Source: Gerris lacustris
Taxonomy: Eukaryota > Arthropoda > Insecta > Hemiptera > Gerridae
Direction: 5' to 3'
Length of the DNA stretch: 64,000 nucleotides
Assembly: GCA_951217055.1 (NCBI GenBank)
Contig: OX578281.1
Coordinates: 14,230,447 to 14,294,446 of the forward strand
In this document: one piece after another, positions 47,428 to 58,569 of the stretch
How positions within the stretch are numbered: position 1 is the stretch's first letter
Layout: each line of letters starts with the position of its first letter
Made by a program: the position numbers and the translations under genes
The notes under the pieces: model-generated
What the model was told of the DNA's origin: nothing
What the model saw: only the letters and a program-made list of their open reading frames with translations
Databases searched by the model: none

Positions 47428-48001
47428 AGTACATTACGCGTCGAGTGCGGAAAGTAGCATTTTGCATGCGAGTGTGGAGTTTGCACCCGAGCGAAAGCGA
47501 GGGTAGTAAAACCACACGAGCAATGCAAAATACCGTTTTCGCACGAGTTGCGTACCGTACTTTATCTACGATTGTTAGATTTAAATAATAAATACAGAAA
47601 AAAAAAACTTGTTGTATGTAAGTTCGAATCTCTTCTCTTGATAAAGATGTCATTAATCTTGAGTTGTATTTTTAGCCGAATTAATTATTTCTGGAGGAGT
47701 ATTATTCTCTACATTTTCGTCAAAGCCACTTGATTCATTCATTGTTTTTAACTAAAAACTCGATTAAACAGTTACTTTAATAAAATAATAGCAAATTAGT
47801 TTTGTTAAATGTAAACAAACTCGCTAATCGTGCGTAAAGCTGAAGAATTCCTCTTCTTTGCCACGCTAGCGTGGTAAAGAAGAGGAATTCTTCAGAACTA
47901 TGAGACGCGCATGCGCAATGAATACAAGTACGTAAATAATCATTTTCTTCGCATCTAAACAGAGATATAATGTTTATATTTCATATCAATCGTAGATAAA
48001 A
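47428..48001 (-). mobile_element. Single arm of the promoter-carrying foldback
   Basis: Matches the right arm of the element at 11465-12794 almost base for base, from AGTACATTACGCGTCGAGTG to CAATCGTAGATAAA, including the GCGCATGCGC site (47907-47916) and the coding start MNESSGFDENVENNT on the minus strand. The left arm and loop are absent. It shows that the arm can exist, and perhaps move, alone. Confidence 0.85.
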
Positions 48002-48004
48002 TTA

Positions 48005-48290
48005 TAAAAATGATTAACAACAGGAGAATTATCGCTTAAAATTATAAAGTACCCAATTGGTACCTGTACCTTGTACAATCAATTTGAAATTCATTTTTAA
48101 GTTTTTGGAAGTATTTATACTACGGAAAGTTTCAATTTTAATAAAATTATAATTATTATTAACTGTCTATCTCCCGTTGTTAATAATAATTATAATTTAA
48201 TTTAAATTAAAATTTAAACTTTCCATACTATGAATACTACTACCAAAAACTTAAAAATGAATTGCTTATCATTAATAAATACTATCAATT
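48005..48290. repeat. Inverted pair of SINE bodies without tRNA head
   Basis: 'ttaagtttttggaagtattt', 'ctacggaaagttt' and 'gtctatctcccgttgttaat' are the body of the SINE found at 49880-50600, here in two opposite halves meeting near 48175. The outer part GTACCCAATTGGTACCTGTACC matches the tail near 50325-50345. Confidence 0.7.
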
Positions 48291-48339
48291 TAAGTTTATG
48301 GACATCGCTAAAAGTTGAATTATTTTGGAAATTTTTACG

Positions 48340-48769
48340 AGGTGAAAATTGAAAAAAATGCACTATTAAGATTTTTCGAGAATTATATTTTCTTCCGTTT
48401 TTTTAATCCGTCAAAATTGTTTGGATTTAAAACTTATATGGGATTTAACTTTATTTAAAATTTATATGGGACCAACAATGGGCTATTATTACCTACCATC
48501 CAAATTTCATAAAAATCGGACGTGTAGTTTTTAAGATATTTTGGTTCGCAAAAATTGAGCGACAAACCGACAGACAGACACGGAACCAAAATTGATCCCT
48601 GCTGTCTAAAACGATTTTTTTGTGTTGGAATTTTTGAAATTGGAGGCATAAAATATTTTGGTTCTCTAGAACGATCACATAGCTTCCGTTACCTCCGGTA
48701 AGCTCGGAAGCAAAATTAAAATAATTTTAACAGATTAAAAAACGGGGGAAAGAATGAAACAATTTAGAA
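48340..48769 (-). repeat. Dispersed repeat G, inner part, split by a SINE
   Basis: Continues across the SINE at 49278-49360, where GATGCGAGGAAGCTATGTGC, CACACCAATTGGCAG gives the family end. GACAAACCGACAGACAGACA lies at 48560 and 'ccgttacctccggtaagctc' at 48685. The SINE insertion dates G as older. Confidence 0.7.
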
Positions 48770-48777
48770 AATAATGA

Positions 48778-49269
48778 GGGAGCCAGGGTGGCCGAGGTGG
48801 TAAAGACACCGGGCAGCTATCACAGAGTCGAGGCAACTCGAGGTCGTGGGTTCGATCCCGGGCCATGATACACTGAATGCATCTATGAATCGCGGACGGA
48901 GCAGGTCGAGGGACACCCCCTGAGGGGTTCTCTTCCCCCACGCTGTCTAGTGGGTTCGATCCGTGTCATGAAATGTGATCTGTATCTATGGTTCGAGGTC
49001 GGAGTAGGGCGAGGGGACACCCTGAGGGGTCCTCTTCCCCCACACTTTGAAGCACGCTCATATAGCTTACTAATGACCACACCATACTCGCTTCGGCGGT
49101 ATACAATGTACAAATGTATGATGTGTGAAGTAGCTGGAACTCTCCACCACGGGGAAGTAAAATGGGTCCACTGTAGGCCTGATTGCGAGGTTCGAACAAG
49201 TGGAGGTTCGTCCTACCCGTCTAGTAGGAAGTACTAGGTAACTACTTACTACTACTACTACTACTAGAC
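48778..49269 (+). mobile_element. tRNA-derived SINE with TAC-repeat tail, target duplication intact
   Basis: The octamer AATAATGA lies on both sides (48770-48777 and 49270-49277), a perfect target duplication. The head (48783-48870) has a Pol III A-box, GGTGGCCGAGGTGGTAAAG, and B-box, GGGTTCGATCCC, with a self-pairing CTCGAGG variable arm, so it derives from a type II tRNA (Ser or Leu). The body holds a direct duplication of about 105 bp with CTGAGGGGTTCTCTTCCCCC and CTGAGGGGTCCTCTTCCCCC. The tail is (TAC)n at 49244-49265. SINEs move with LINE proteins and encode none. Frames inside are by-products. Confidence 0.92.
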
Positions 49270-49277
49270 AATAATGA

Positions 49278-49865
49278 CTTGTAGAAGCATAAAATCAATA
49301 AAGTACGTAATTTGATGCGAGGAAGCTATGTGCCACACCAATTGGCAGTCTATTTTTTCAAGTGATTCAGCTAAGTACCTACAGTTTATAGGTATTTTCA
49401 ACTAATGATCAATTAGTCAAGTGATTAGTATCAAGATTGTTTAGTTTAGTCCGGCGCAGTGCTGAAACCTTAAAGTTCAATTGAAGCACGTCAAGCATAA
49501 TAGGTACTGCTTATTTATGCATAAACGTGATCCGAAATTGGTCAAAGTGTTTACTCTTAGAACCCTCTCTAAGCTTAAATTCCTATAATTAATTCGTAGG
49601 GTGGGGAGGAGCCAGATCAAATGATTTATCGTTGTAGATTACATTGGAAGTTAAATTATATCATAACTCAAAATCTCTTTAAAATGTTTATCAGTACACA
49701 AATTTTGAAATTAATAATATAATATAATTTAATTGGTTACATTATAAGTTAAGTTCTGATAATATGAATTATTAGATATTGTTCATTTAATTCGTCGATT
49801 AAAATTTAAACTATCGATTGAAAAAAAAAAATAAAATAAAGTTTCTTTATTTTCGATCATTTACA
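49278..49865. other. End of repeat G, then AT-rich spacer
   Basis: Repeat G ends near 49360. The rest shows no gene or RNA. Confidence 0.5.
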
Positions 49866-49879
49866 AACTCATTATTAAT

Positions 49880-50090
49880 GTACCAACCATAGGAGTTCAT
49901 TTTTAGTTTTTGGTAGTATTCATACTACGGAAAGTTTACATCTTAATTTAAATCAAATTATAATTATTTATAACAAACGAAAGATAGACAGAGAAAAATA
50001 GACTCCAGCGCCGGGGCTCGAACCAAGGGCCTCTATATTTCCAGTATAGTGCTCTTGCCAACTAAGCTACACTGAAGAATAATTTCCTGT
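49880..50090 (-). mobile_element. tRNA-headed SINE (family 2), inverted copy
   Basis: On the minus strand a tRNA-like head (50080-50001) has A-box TAGCTTAGTTGG, an anticodon-arm hairpin CTATA-CTGGAAA-TATAG, and B-box GGTTCGAGCCC. The body 'tttttctctgtctatctttc' and the text around 'ctacggaaagttt' follow. The T-arm has a mismatch and the acceptor stem relies on G-T pairs, so it is not a good tRNA gene. Body sequence shared with two more copies marks it as a SINE. Confidence 0.82.
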
Positions 50091-50107
50091 GTCAATAGCG
50101 ATAACTA

Positions 50108-50385
50108 TTACCTTATTCTTCAGTGTAGCTTAGTTGGCAAGAGCACTATACTGAAAATATAGAGGCCCGTGGTTCGTGACCCGGCGCTGGAGTCTATTTT
50201 TCTCTGTCTATCTCCCCTTTGTTAATAATAATTATAATATGATTTAAATTAAAATTTTAACATTCCGTAGTATGACTGCTACCAAAAACTTAAAAATAAA
50301 TTTCTAATTGATTGTATAAGGTACAGGTACCAATTGGGTACTTTATAATTGTAAGCGATAATTCTCGGTCTAGTTCTATTGTCGT
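50108..50385 (+). mobile_element. tRNA-headed SINE (family 2), full copy
   Basis: Head 50117-50195 is nearly identical to the inverted neighbour, with B-box changed to GGTTCGTGACCC. The body runs through 'ctctgtctatctccccttt' and 'ccgtagtatgactgctacca', and the tail through GGTACAGGTACCAATTGGG to AAGCGATAATTCTC. The two copies stand head to head 36 bp apart, so the region 49880-50385 is a large imperfect palindrome. Confidence 0.85.
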
Positions 50386-50458
50386 TAATGTCGACTCCTA
50401 GACTTGTGGAAAATTGAAAGCTTAATTCGGGACTAGGTATCGTTATTTACAGAGGAAA

Positions 50459-50600
50459 TTATTCTTCAGTGTAGCTTAGTTGGAAAGAGCACTTTACTGG
50501 AAATATAGAGGCCCGTGGTTCGAGTCCCGACGCTGTAGTCGCTATTTTTCTCTGTCTATTTCCCGTTTGTTAATAAAAATTATAATTTGATTTAGATCAA
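50459..50600 (+). mobile_element. tRNA-headed SINE (family 2), 5' half
   Basis: Head 50463-50540 with intact B-box GGTTCGAGTCCC, then 'ctctgtctatttcccgtttg' and 'taaaaattataatttgattt'. It stops before the rest of the body. Confidence 0.82.
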
Positions 50601-51940
50601 CAATAGGAGTGTTTGTCATTGGAAAAAATGTAATATTGGTCAAAGATGGACCAATTTGTTACAATTAAGAAAACATTTATGTTTTAACGTAAGTTTTTGT
50701 CAAATATCTTCGAAAATAACCTGTTTATCATAAAATTATTCCACATAAAAGTTTTAGAGAATTTAATCTGCGACAAAAAACGAATATTATGGACCACCTA
50801 CTACCAAACTACAGTAGGTCAAATTTGGAACACCAGCGGAAATGGTTGGTTTCCACTTAGGATTTTAGAAGATATCTTCAAACATGATAAATGGACCACT
50901 TGTCAACATCAATTAAAATGGATGTTTCAACTTCAGGCATATTTTAGAAGTGGGTCAGAAAAAGATTAACAGTAATATATGATTTAAAGCAGTGAGAATG
51001 ACCAATAAATCCTAGGGAACCATTAACCCATGGGGGAAAACCTAGGATAATCATATTGGGCTACTAATGACGCCATTAAAACAAAAAAAACCCTTTTGTA
51101 GGAATTATTTCCGAATTGGATGTTTAACGCATGACATGTTATACATCGTTTAAAATAAGGGAAGAAGAATAAGGGTAAGAAAAATAAGGGAATCGTGAAC
51201 TTTCATGATTCCCTCCAGTGTTGCCCTAGATAAAGCAGAAGTAAATAAGGTTGATTCTAAATACATTTTCACGAGTCTGCCGTTGAAATTTCATAAGTAC
51301 TTGTTCGTCTTATAAAAAAAATTCCACATTCGTAGGTATTTTAAACACACATCGAATTCATAGAACATGAATATTCTTATTCTTGCAATTTTACAAAATA
51401 TTACAGCAGATAAGCGAGTTAGTGTGTAATTATAGAGTTTAAGAAAAATAAAAAAAGTAGACATTAAGAAAAATAAAAAAATTTCAAAAGAGTATTTAAA
51501 GTTTGAAAAACAAACAGAAGAACTTTTAAAGAGCCGTTTAGACCAATTTTACGGTCCATTAAAAAAACACATTTGATCTTCTTTTGTTTTGATATTAGGG
51601 TTATAGTTTTCTCAATTAAAAAAAAGTAAAAGTTTAATTAGGTCGGATAATTTCTTTTAACACACGATTGAAAAATAAACTACGCGTGACTTTTAAACGT
51701 TTTCATAAACAGTCGACTTACTTCTTGGGAAAGTATTTTTATTTTATTTAAAAAAAAATCTATTACGATCATAGGATTTTAAGTAATCAAAAATATTCTC
51801 ACTTCATTCTCTATATGAATGAGAATACATTATTGAACGAGCTTAGTTAGTTCTTCATTTATGAGACTTGAGCTTTGAAAAGATTGTTTGTGTATGTTAT
51901 AAAATATCGATTAACCCGAGTGAATATTGAGACACTGGTG
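50601..51940. other. Spacer, no gene recognised
   Basis: A 90-codon frame at 50697-50969 has balanced composition (contains WTTYYQTTVGQIWNTSGN) but no family I recognise and no support from a neighbour. The rest is AT-rich. Confidence 0.45.
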
Positions 51941-51944
51941 ACGC

Positions 51945-53560
51945 AGGGTAGGGCAGCAAAGCTTTTTTTTCAAACGCAGAAATATACGGAACCCCACGAA
52001 TTAAGACGCAGATTAGAACTGGAAAGTATACTAGGGCAGGTCAAGGCAGCACAGAATTTTCAAACGCAGAAATATACGGAACCCCACGAATTAAGACGCA
52101 GATTAGAACTGGGAAGTTCTAGGGCAGGTCAAGGCAGCACAGAGTTTTCAAACGCAGAAATATACGGAACCCCACGAATTAAAACGCAGATTAGAACTGG
52201 GAAGTACTAGGGCAGGTCAAGGCAGCGCAGAGTTTTCAAACGCAGAAATATACGGAACCACACGAATTAAGACGCAGATTAGAACTGGGCAGTACTAGGG
52301 CAGGTCAAGGCAGCACAGAGTTCTTTCAAACGCAGAAATATACGGAACCACACGCATTAAGACGCAGATTAGAACTGGGCAGTACTACGGCAGGTCAAGG
52401 CAGCAGAGAGTTTTCAAACGCAGAAATATACGGAACCACACGAATTAAGACGCAGATTAGAACTGGGAAGTACTAGGGCAGGTCAAGGCAGCACAGAATT
52501 TTTCAAACGCAGAAATATACGGAACCACACGAATTAAGACGCAGATTAGAACTGGGCAGTACTAGGGCAGGTCAAGGCAGCACAGAGTTTTCAAACGCAG
52601 AAATATACGGAACCACACGCATTAAGACGCAGATTAGAACTGGGCAGTACTACGGCAGGTCAAGGCAGCAGAGAGTTTTCAAACGCAGAAATATACGGAA
52701 CCACACGAATTAAGACTCAGATTAGAACTGGGAAGTACTAGGGCAGGTCAAGGCAGCACAGAATTTTTCAAACGCAGAAATATACGGAACCACACGAATT
52801 AAGACGCAGATTAGAACTGGGAAGTACTAGGGCAGGTCAAGGCAGCACAGAGTTTTCAAACGCAGAAAATATACGGAACCACACGAATTAAGACGCAGAT
52901 TAGAACTGGGAAGTACTAGGGAAGGTCAAGGCAGCACAGAGTTTTCAAACGCAGAAATAGACGGAACCACACGAATTAAGATGCAGATTAGAACTGGGAA
53001 GTACTAGGGAAGGTCAAGGCAGCACAGAGTTATCAAACGCAGAAATATACGGAACCACACGAATTAAGATGCAGATTAGAACTGGGAAGTACTAGGGAAG
53101 GTCAAGGCAGCACAGAGTGTTCAAACGCAGAAATATACGGAACCACATGAATTAAGATGCAGATTAGAACTGGGCAGTACTAGGGCAGGTCAAGGCAGCA
53201 CAGAGTTTTCAAACGCAGAAATATACGGAACCACACGAATTAAGACGCAGATTAGAACAGGGCAGTACTAGGGCAGGTCAAGGTAGCACAGAGTTTTCAA
53301 ACGCAGAAATATATACGGAACCACTTGAATTAAGACGCAGATTAGAACTTGGAAGTACTAGGGCAGGTCAAGGCAGCACAGAGTTTTCAAACGCAGAAAT
53401 ATACGGAACCACACAAATTAAGACGCAGATTAGAACTGGGCAGTACTAGGGCAGGTCAAGGCAGCACAGAGTTTTTTGAAAAGCAGAAATACACGATATC
53501 GCGTGGATTGAAACGCAGATTAGGACATGGGCAGAACCACGCCACATGTGGCCTAACCGA
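51945..53560 (+). repeat. 88-bp satellite, about 18 units
   Basis: GGTCAAGGCAGCACAGAG followed by TTTTCAAACGCAGAAATATA repeats every 88 bp, with a few 1-3 bp indels. Flanking units are degenerate (AAAGCAGAAATACACGATAT near the right end). Units share marker variants in blocks, for example CACACGCATTAAGACG with AGTACTACGG in two units three apart, a sign of multi-unit duplication. With a period not divisible by three, the open frames (51875-52210 and 53349-53600) wander between phases and are not genes. Confidence 0.95.
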
Positions 53561-53689
53561 TATTAGGAGATCTAGAGTCAGTGTTAGCGCAGTCTCGTAA
53601 ATTTGAGCGGTTGGAGAAAACTGTGCTGCTTTGCCCTGAGTCTCAATATGTGCTCAGCCTAACTGCCATTAAAATTGGATAAGTTTGAG

Positions 53690-54150
53690 CGTTTTTTGCC
53701 TCACAGGTGCACCTCAGAATTTGTGACAACTTCATAGTTCTTTGGACAATATGACGGAAGACTAAACAAAAAACAAAAAGTTTGTTGGGTGCTTTTCATC
53801 AATTTTAAGGTCTTTAAGAGTTGGAAAATATTATGTAACTATTACTACAAAATGTCCTTTCTTTTCGGGTAGATTAAGAATATGTAAGTTTTCTCCACAA
53901 TATAAGATCAAAATTCTATTTATTTTTTACGTGAGTTCTTCCTTTATGCACCGCATCACTAGTATTTGAACGAGCGTAGTGAGTTCTTGTTCGTGTGATT
54001 GTTTGTCTATCGATGACCGGCGTACAAATTGATCCATTTGAATCTTGGCACACAGTTGCATGTCAGAATTTGTTTTAATTGAATAATTTTTGGAAATTTC
54101 AAACTTAATACTTTGGCGGCCAAAAGTTTTTTTGTTTTTTTTCGTAGGCA
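53690..54150 (+). repeat. Dispersed repeat, related to I
   Basis: 'cacaggtgcacctcagaatt', 'gacggaagactaaacaaaaa' and 'tttaaggtctttaagagttg' parallel repeat I at 40620-40900. A second start follows at 53985 with 'tcgtgtgattgtttgtctat'. Old. Confidence 0.5.
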
Positions 54151-54240
54151 TAATATATTATTTATTTATTTATAATTTTTTGAGCCCCTAAGCAGCAAGA
54201 TGGCCACAGGTAGGGCGCTCAGAAATACAGGCTTTTTAAC
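54150..54240 (-). repeat. Retroposon tail
   Basis: On the minus strand GGGCTCAAAAAATTATAAAT leads into an AATA-rich end (AAATAAATAAATAATATATT). Looks like a LINE or SINE 3' end. Confidence 0.4.
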
Positions 54241-55200
54241 AGTATTAGCTTAAGACTATAACAAAATTAAATATTTTAAACAGGAATAAACAATTATACA
54301 TCGTATTAAAGGTCTATTAAAGCGTGGAAAAAGAATATGTATAATTTAAATATTTTTATGTTTAGCGGCATTTTACCAACAAAAACTTCTTGCATACGAG
54401 TCCGCAAGACAGTGAGACAGTTTCATATTTTCGCTCTGTCTAAACTACCGACATAAAATGAAATAAAATCGGTAATTTATTCAAGTAATTGATAAAAGTA
54501 GATGGAAGAAAATTTATATTCTTATTTCCACACCGGCACTGCCGCGGTTTGATCACAAACGACTGAATTCAAAGGCGCCGGTCCGCCTTCTACGAATTGT
54601 TAATATGCCTTCATACTAGGTAGGCCGAGAGGGCTGAGAGTTGATGGCAACCTCCTGTACTTTCCGAACTCCCTGTCACACTTATAAATCTTTTCGACTT
54701 TCTTCGGCCCTATGACGTGCGGTGGAGGGAGGCCCAACAGCTGGAGACTGAATTACACACCTCCTACAGCTTTTTAACTCCCTGTTATACTTTTCTGAGT
54801 TTTTAAGCTAAAAGTGACGTAACGCTTTTTGAGTATGTTCCATAGCCTAAACATGAAAATGTCAAAAAGGCCGAAATGAGGATATTGAAGGAAAAGTTTA
54901 TGGTAGAAGCATGTTATATATCATTTCAAAGCTCTTTTCAGGAAGATTAGGAATATGCAATTGTTTTCACGAAACATTTGTCCTGGTGTATTGAAAAAAA
55001 CATTATGGTCGATGTAAGAGCAAATTGTATTTTATCTACGCGAGTTCTTTATTGCGCCGCATTACTAATATAGGTTTTTCTTTTTCTTACTACGTCCCGA
55101 TCGACTTGATCTCTTAGTCTCTTAATTGTTAATGGCATTATTATGACATATAAAACATGAAACTGTTTAGCCATTTCTAGAATAAATTTATTTTAGAAAC
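54240..55200. repeat. Old repeat mosaic
   Basis: CTTGCATACGAGTCCGCAAG (54391) and 'aacatgaaaatgtcaaaaag' (54850) match the 33-34 kb mosaic. No gene. Confidence 0.5.
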
Positions 55201-55205
55201 TAATA

Positions 55206-55208
<3 letters not shown>

Positions 55209-55277
<69 letters not shown>
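55209..55277. repeat. (TA)n microsatellite
   Basis: About 34 TA units. Confidence 0.97.
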
Positions 55278-55280
<3 letters not shown>

Positions 55281-55915
55281 CATAGAATATATACGAAAAC
55301 CTTTCCACAAAGAATCGTTGATTTTAAAGTTCAAACCACCTTGTAACCATAAAATGTAAGTTATATTTTTGTGTAGAGGCAATATATTTTTAAATTTTAA
55401 ATTCAACCATCTGCAAAATATAACTTCTTTTATAGTTCAACTATTAGTTGTATGAGAGAAACAGTGACTTTGGTACAATAACTTAGTTGTCAAATTCCCA
55501 CTAGAATAAAAAAAAGTAGAAATAAAAAAAAGTTTAGTAAACGCCGACGTTTGAAATAAAGTTGAAACTTTAAAGTTTTGCATTTTACTAAGTATTAGTT
55601 CCAGACCAACAATTACACGAACAAGTGGGTGGAACAAACTACTCTTACATGCCAACTCAGCGTTCAAACAAATATATACTCAGTAAACTTCAAAATAAGT
55701 AGATTTTGAACTATTTAACACACACAATAAAACGTATACAAAACTATTGATTATAGAATGTTAAACACTGCTTAAGAACATTGATTACATTGATTAAGAA
55801 TGTAAAATTTCAGAGTAATAATTAATTTATCCCTATAATAACGTTTAATTTAAGAAATTCCAAAACAAATAAATATGCCTTTCAGCAATACTTTTAAGTA
55901 TGATCTTTCAGCACA
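55278..55915. other. Spacer, no gene recognised
   Basis: A 76-codon minus-strand frame at 55437-55667 has no recognisable domain. Nothing else seen. Confidence 0.5.
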
Positions 55916-55998
55916 CACTAAGCCTTTCTAAAACCAAATCCGTAAAAAAGGAAAAAAATAAAATAAAGTGTATCTCTGAGTATCTGTGTGTGTGTTTG

Positions 55999-55999
55999 T

Positions 56000-56044
<45 letters not shown>

Positions 56045-56092
56045 ACAGAGAGAGAGATAGAGAGGGGGGAGAGTGAGAGGGAGAGAGAGAGA
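55999..56092. repeat. (GA)n microsatellite
   Basis: Impure GA run with GAAA and GGGGGG interruptions, preceded by a short TG run. Confidence 0.95.
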
Positions 56093-56209
56093 TATTTGTA
56101 TGTATGTATTCATGTGTTTGATAAAATAATTATGAATGATATGATGTTTAATTAATGTTAATATGATTTCATAATATGAATGATATTATTAATTTTAAAT
56201 ATATCACTT

Positions 56210-56520
56210 TACTATACAGAAACTTCTGATTGTATCAGGTTGAATTTTTACATGCCTGCTTCAATTGTACTTTAAACGATGTGTATGAATTTTTATAAAA
56301 TCGTTACGTTAGAACAAAAGATAACGGTAAAAAAGTTGTTTTTCTATTTTAAAGGTTTAGGCCCTAAGGCCCGCTTTAATCAATTTAGCTATCTTCAACA
56401 CTCCATAGCAGTGTCGGTGTTGGTTTTACTAAAAAAAAAAATTAGTAAAAGTTGTTTGTCTCATTGAATAGATGAAGTAAGAATTTTTTCCCGTCCTAAA
56501 ATTCCAATTTTACACTTCAT
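56210..56520 (+). repeat. Dispersed repeat H, middle part
   Basis: CTTCTGATTGTATCAG, GCTTCAATTGTACTTTA and GCAGTGTCGGTGTTGG match 20470-20560, 21280-21345 and 23470. It interrupts the left arm of foldback K, so it inserted later. Confidence 0.7.
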
Positions 56521-56999
56521 CATTATTATCATATGATTAAATCATATTATGATATTTTCATATTATGATTTCTTAATTTAATATGTTTATTAAATGTTAA
56601 TATGATGTTCATTATTATGATGTTTGATAAATGTGCGCCGGCCAGGCTCACTTAAATTCTAAACCTATTTGCGTAATTCTTTATTTATTCGATGTAGCTT
56701 TCGGTCTATAGTTGTGCAGCAATTTGAAGTAAATGAATTGGAAAGAGCAGGATAATTAAAATTGACTTAAACACCGCATTAAAGGGATATCCCCTGTAAT
56801 GCGTGCATTATATACCGATATGTTATACTTCTAAAACTGCTTTGCTTCTTTTAGAGGTAATGCTGTTGTTTTTGTGGATTTTTCGAATATATTTACTGAA
56901 AAACGTCTAAAAATAAGTTCAATAGATTGTTTATTTGTGACCGCGATCTCAGTGAAGGTGAAGTGACAATTGATATCGTTTAGGATTTTACCTCCAACA

Positions 57000-57725
57000 T
57001 TTGTGAAGCAAATCACAGCAGATTCATTTGATTTCTCAATAAATTGTCAAATCCTTTTTTGAATCTCAGTATTTGTTTAACGGTAATTTTAACTGTCCTC
57101 ATCTGAGGGTGGTGTTTCTCCTCAAACAAATTCAATAACTCTGTGAGCCAAAATTTACACTCAGGTACGAGTAGAGAGATTTCCATCGCCTTATTAGTAA
57201 TTGCTTATGGTGCCTGGCTGCACGCCGCGATGTAGGTGCTAAGTTCCGACGTCTTTTCCTGGACTCGATGAGAAGAGAAGATGTGATTTAAGTTGAGTAA
57301 AGGATGTAGCTGAGGGACCTGAGACTAAATTAAGTAATTTAAAGTTATTAAGACATTGATTGGAGACACGTGCACGCGTCCGGAACGCTTCTACCAAGCG
57401 AAGCGATGTGTCTGCTAGAAGATCCTGAGGTCGAGAGTAGAACGTATGTTGCGGATTTCTTACGCTTACTTTAAGCTACGTATGGTACGTAAGAAACATA
57501 TGTTCACCGTAAATACGTCTGAAGGATACGTCGGGGGGAGATATCCGTATTCCAGCTCAAGCAAGAAGAGTGATGCCCTTTCTGACGTAATGACGAAAAC
57601 GAAAGAGGTTCCATCGTGGTTATCCCAATTATTTATAAACAAATATCAAGTTGAACGTAATTTTAGAGTAGAAAGTGGATTTGAACGTAGAAAGTGGTGT
57701 GTCGGTTTTGAAGAAATCGTGTGAT
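57000..57725 (+). other. Middle of element K, unrecognised cargo
   Basis: Higher GC and several CpG-containing words (CACGTGCACGCGTCCGG at 57366). A 92-codon frame at 57446-57724 is of normal composition but unfamiliar. It could be part of a captured exon or chance. Confidence 0.3.
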
Positions 57726-57925
57726 AAATAGTGTCATTTTTAAAGAAAAGAATACATTATAAATAATAAAGCAAAAACATATAATTAACAACTGTTGGTC
57801 TCCAACAGCTTGAAAATGAATCCAGTCTGTCTGTTCTAACCAAGTGACTAAGCATATTATCACTTGTACGATGGCACCAAGCATCAAATGCGACCGAATC
57901 CGACATCCGACTGTCCCCTACTCAA

Positions 57926-58132
57926 TCAATTAACTATCTGTTGAGCCCATTCATCATCTCTTAGTGTCAACGCTGATGCAGATGCCATCATTCTCTCTTT
58001 CACTTCGAGCTTCGTTACCTTGTCGAAGTCGAACATTTCATCATCTGGCTTCCTGGTAATCAGATTTCCTTTGCTGCCTTTCTTTGTAACAAGGTTTGTT
58101 ACACCTCTCTCTTTAACAATTGTCACTTCACC
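57926..58132 (-). other. Short unrecognised frame in element K
   Basis: Reads GEVTIVKERGVTNLVTKKG and on to LRDDEWAQQIVN, then a stop. Charged, of normal composition, and the start overlaps the right arm. The left arm preserves the first residues (EGEVTID) before diverging, so the frame spans the arm boundary. No ATG and no family recognised. It could be the end of a degraded transposase or a captured exon. Confidence 0.3.
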
Positions 58133-58569
58133 TTAACTGAGATCGCGGTCATAAATAAACAATCGATTGAACTTATTTTTAGTCGTTCTTCAAGCAAATG
58201 TATACGAAAAATCCACAAACAGCAGCATTACCTTTAAAAGAAGCAAGGCCGTTTTAGAAGTAATACATATACAATTCGCGCATTACAGGGGATATCCCTT
58301 TAATGCGGTGTTTAGGTCAAGTTTAATTATCCTGCGCTTTCCAATTTATTTACTTCAAATGGCTGCACTACTATATAGACCGAAAGCTACATAGAATAAA
58401 TAAGGAATCACCAAATAGGTATAGAATTTTAGAGAGCCTGGCCGGCGCACACAATATTTTATCAAACACACAAATACATAGGTACATACAAACATACTCA
58501 CACACAAAAAGATACAATTTTTTTTTTTTTTTACGGATTCAGTTTTAGAAAGGATTTCTTGAGAAGTTT

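Larger units (their letters stand above)
55920..58565. mobile_element. Large foldback element K with internal cargo
   Basis: The right arm (58110-58565) pairs with a left arm that is split. Its inner part is 56620-56990 (GTGCGCCGGCCAGGCTC, GGGATATCCC, ACCGCGATCTCAGT) and its outer part 55920-56125 (CCTTTCTAAAACCAAATCCG, TGTGTTTGATAAAATAA). The outer left arm has gained a GA microsatellite, and a piece of repeat H (56210-56520) has landed between the two parts. The unique middle (57000-58110) is less AT-rich. No transposase recognised. Confidence 0.75.

Noticed and set aside
48735..49237. Several overlapping open frames on both strands
   Set aside because: They lie within the tRNA-derived SINE, whose GC-rich body has few stops by chance.
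50001..50080. Possible tRNA gene (cloverleaf with A- and B-box)
   Set aside because: The T-arm has a mismatch and the acceptor stem needs several G-T pairs. Two nearby copies share the downstream body sequence, so it is a SINE head.
50697..50969. 90-codon frame with normal composition
   Set aside because: Left as unrecognised. No homology known to me, and length is within chance for this much sequence.
51945..53560. CRISPR-like or other spacer array
   Set aside because: Units are contiguous 88-bp repeats with no unique spacers. The same reasoning removes the 95-bp and 112-bp arrays.
53349..53600. 83-codon charged frame
   Set aside because: Formed by the 88-bp satellite plus flank. Other units read in different phases.
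57926..58132. Idea that the charged frame in element K is a small regulatory protein
   Set aside because: No ATG, no family match and it crosses an arm boundary. Kept only as an unrecognised frame.
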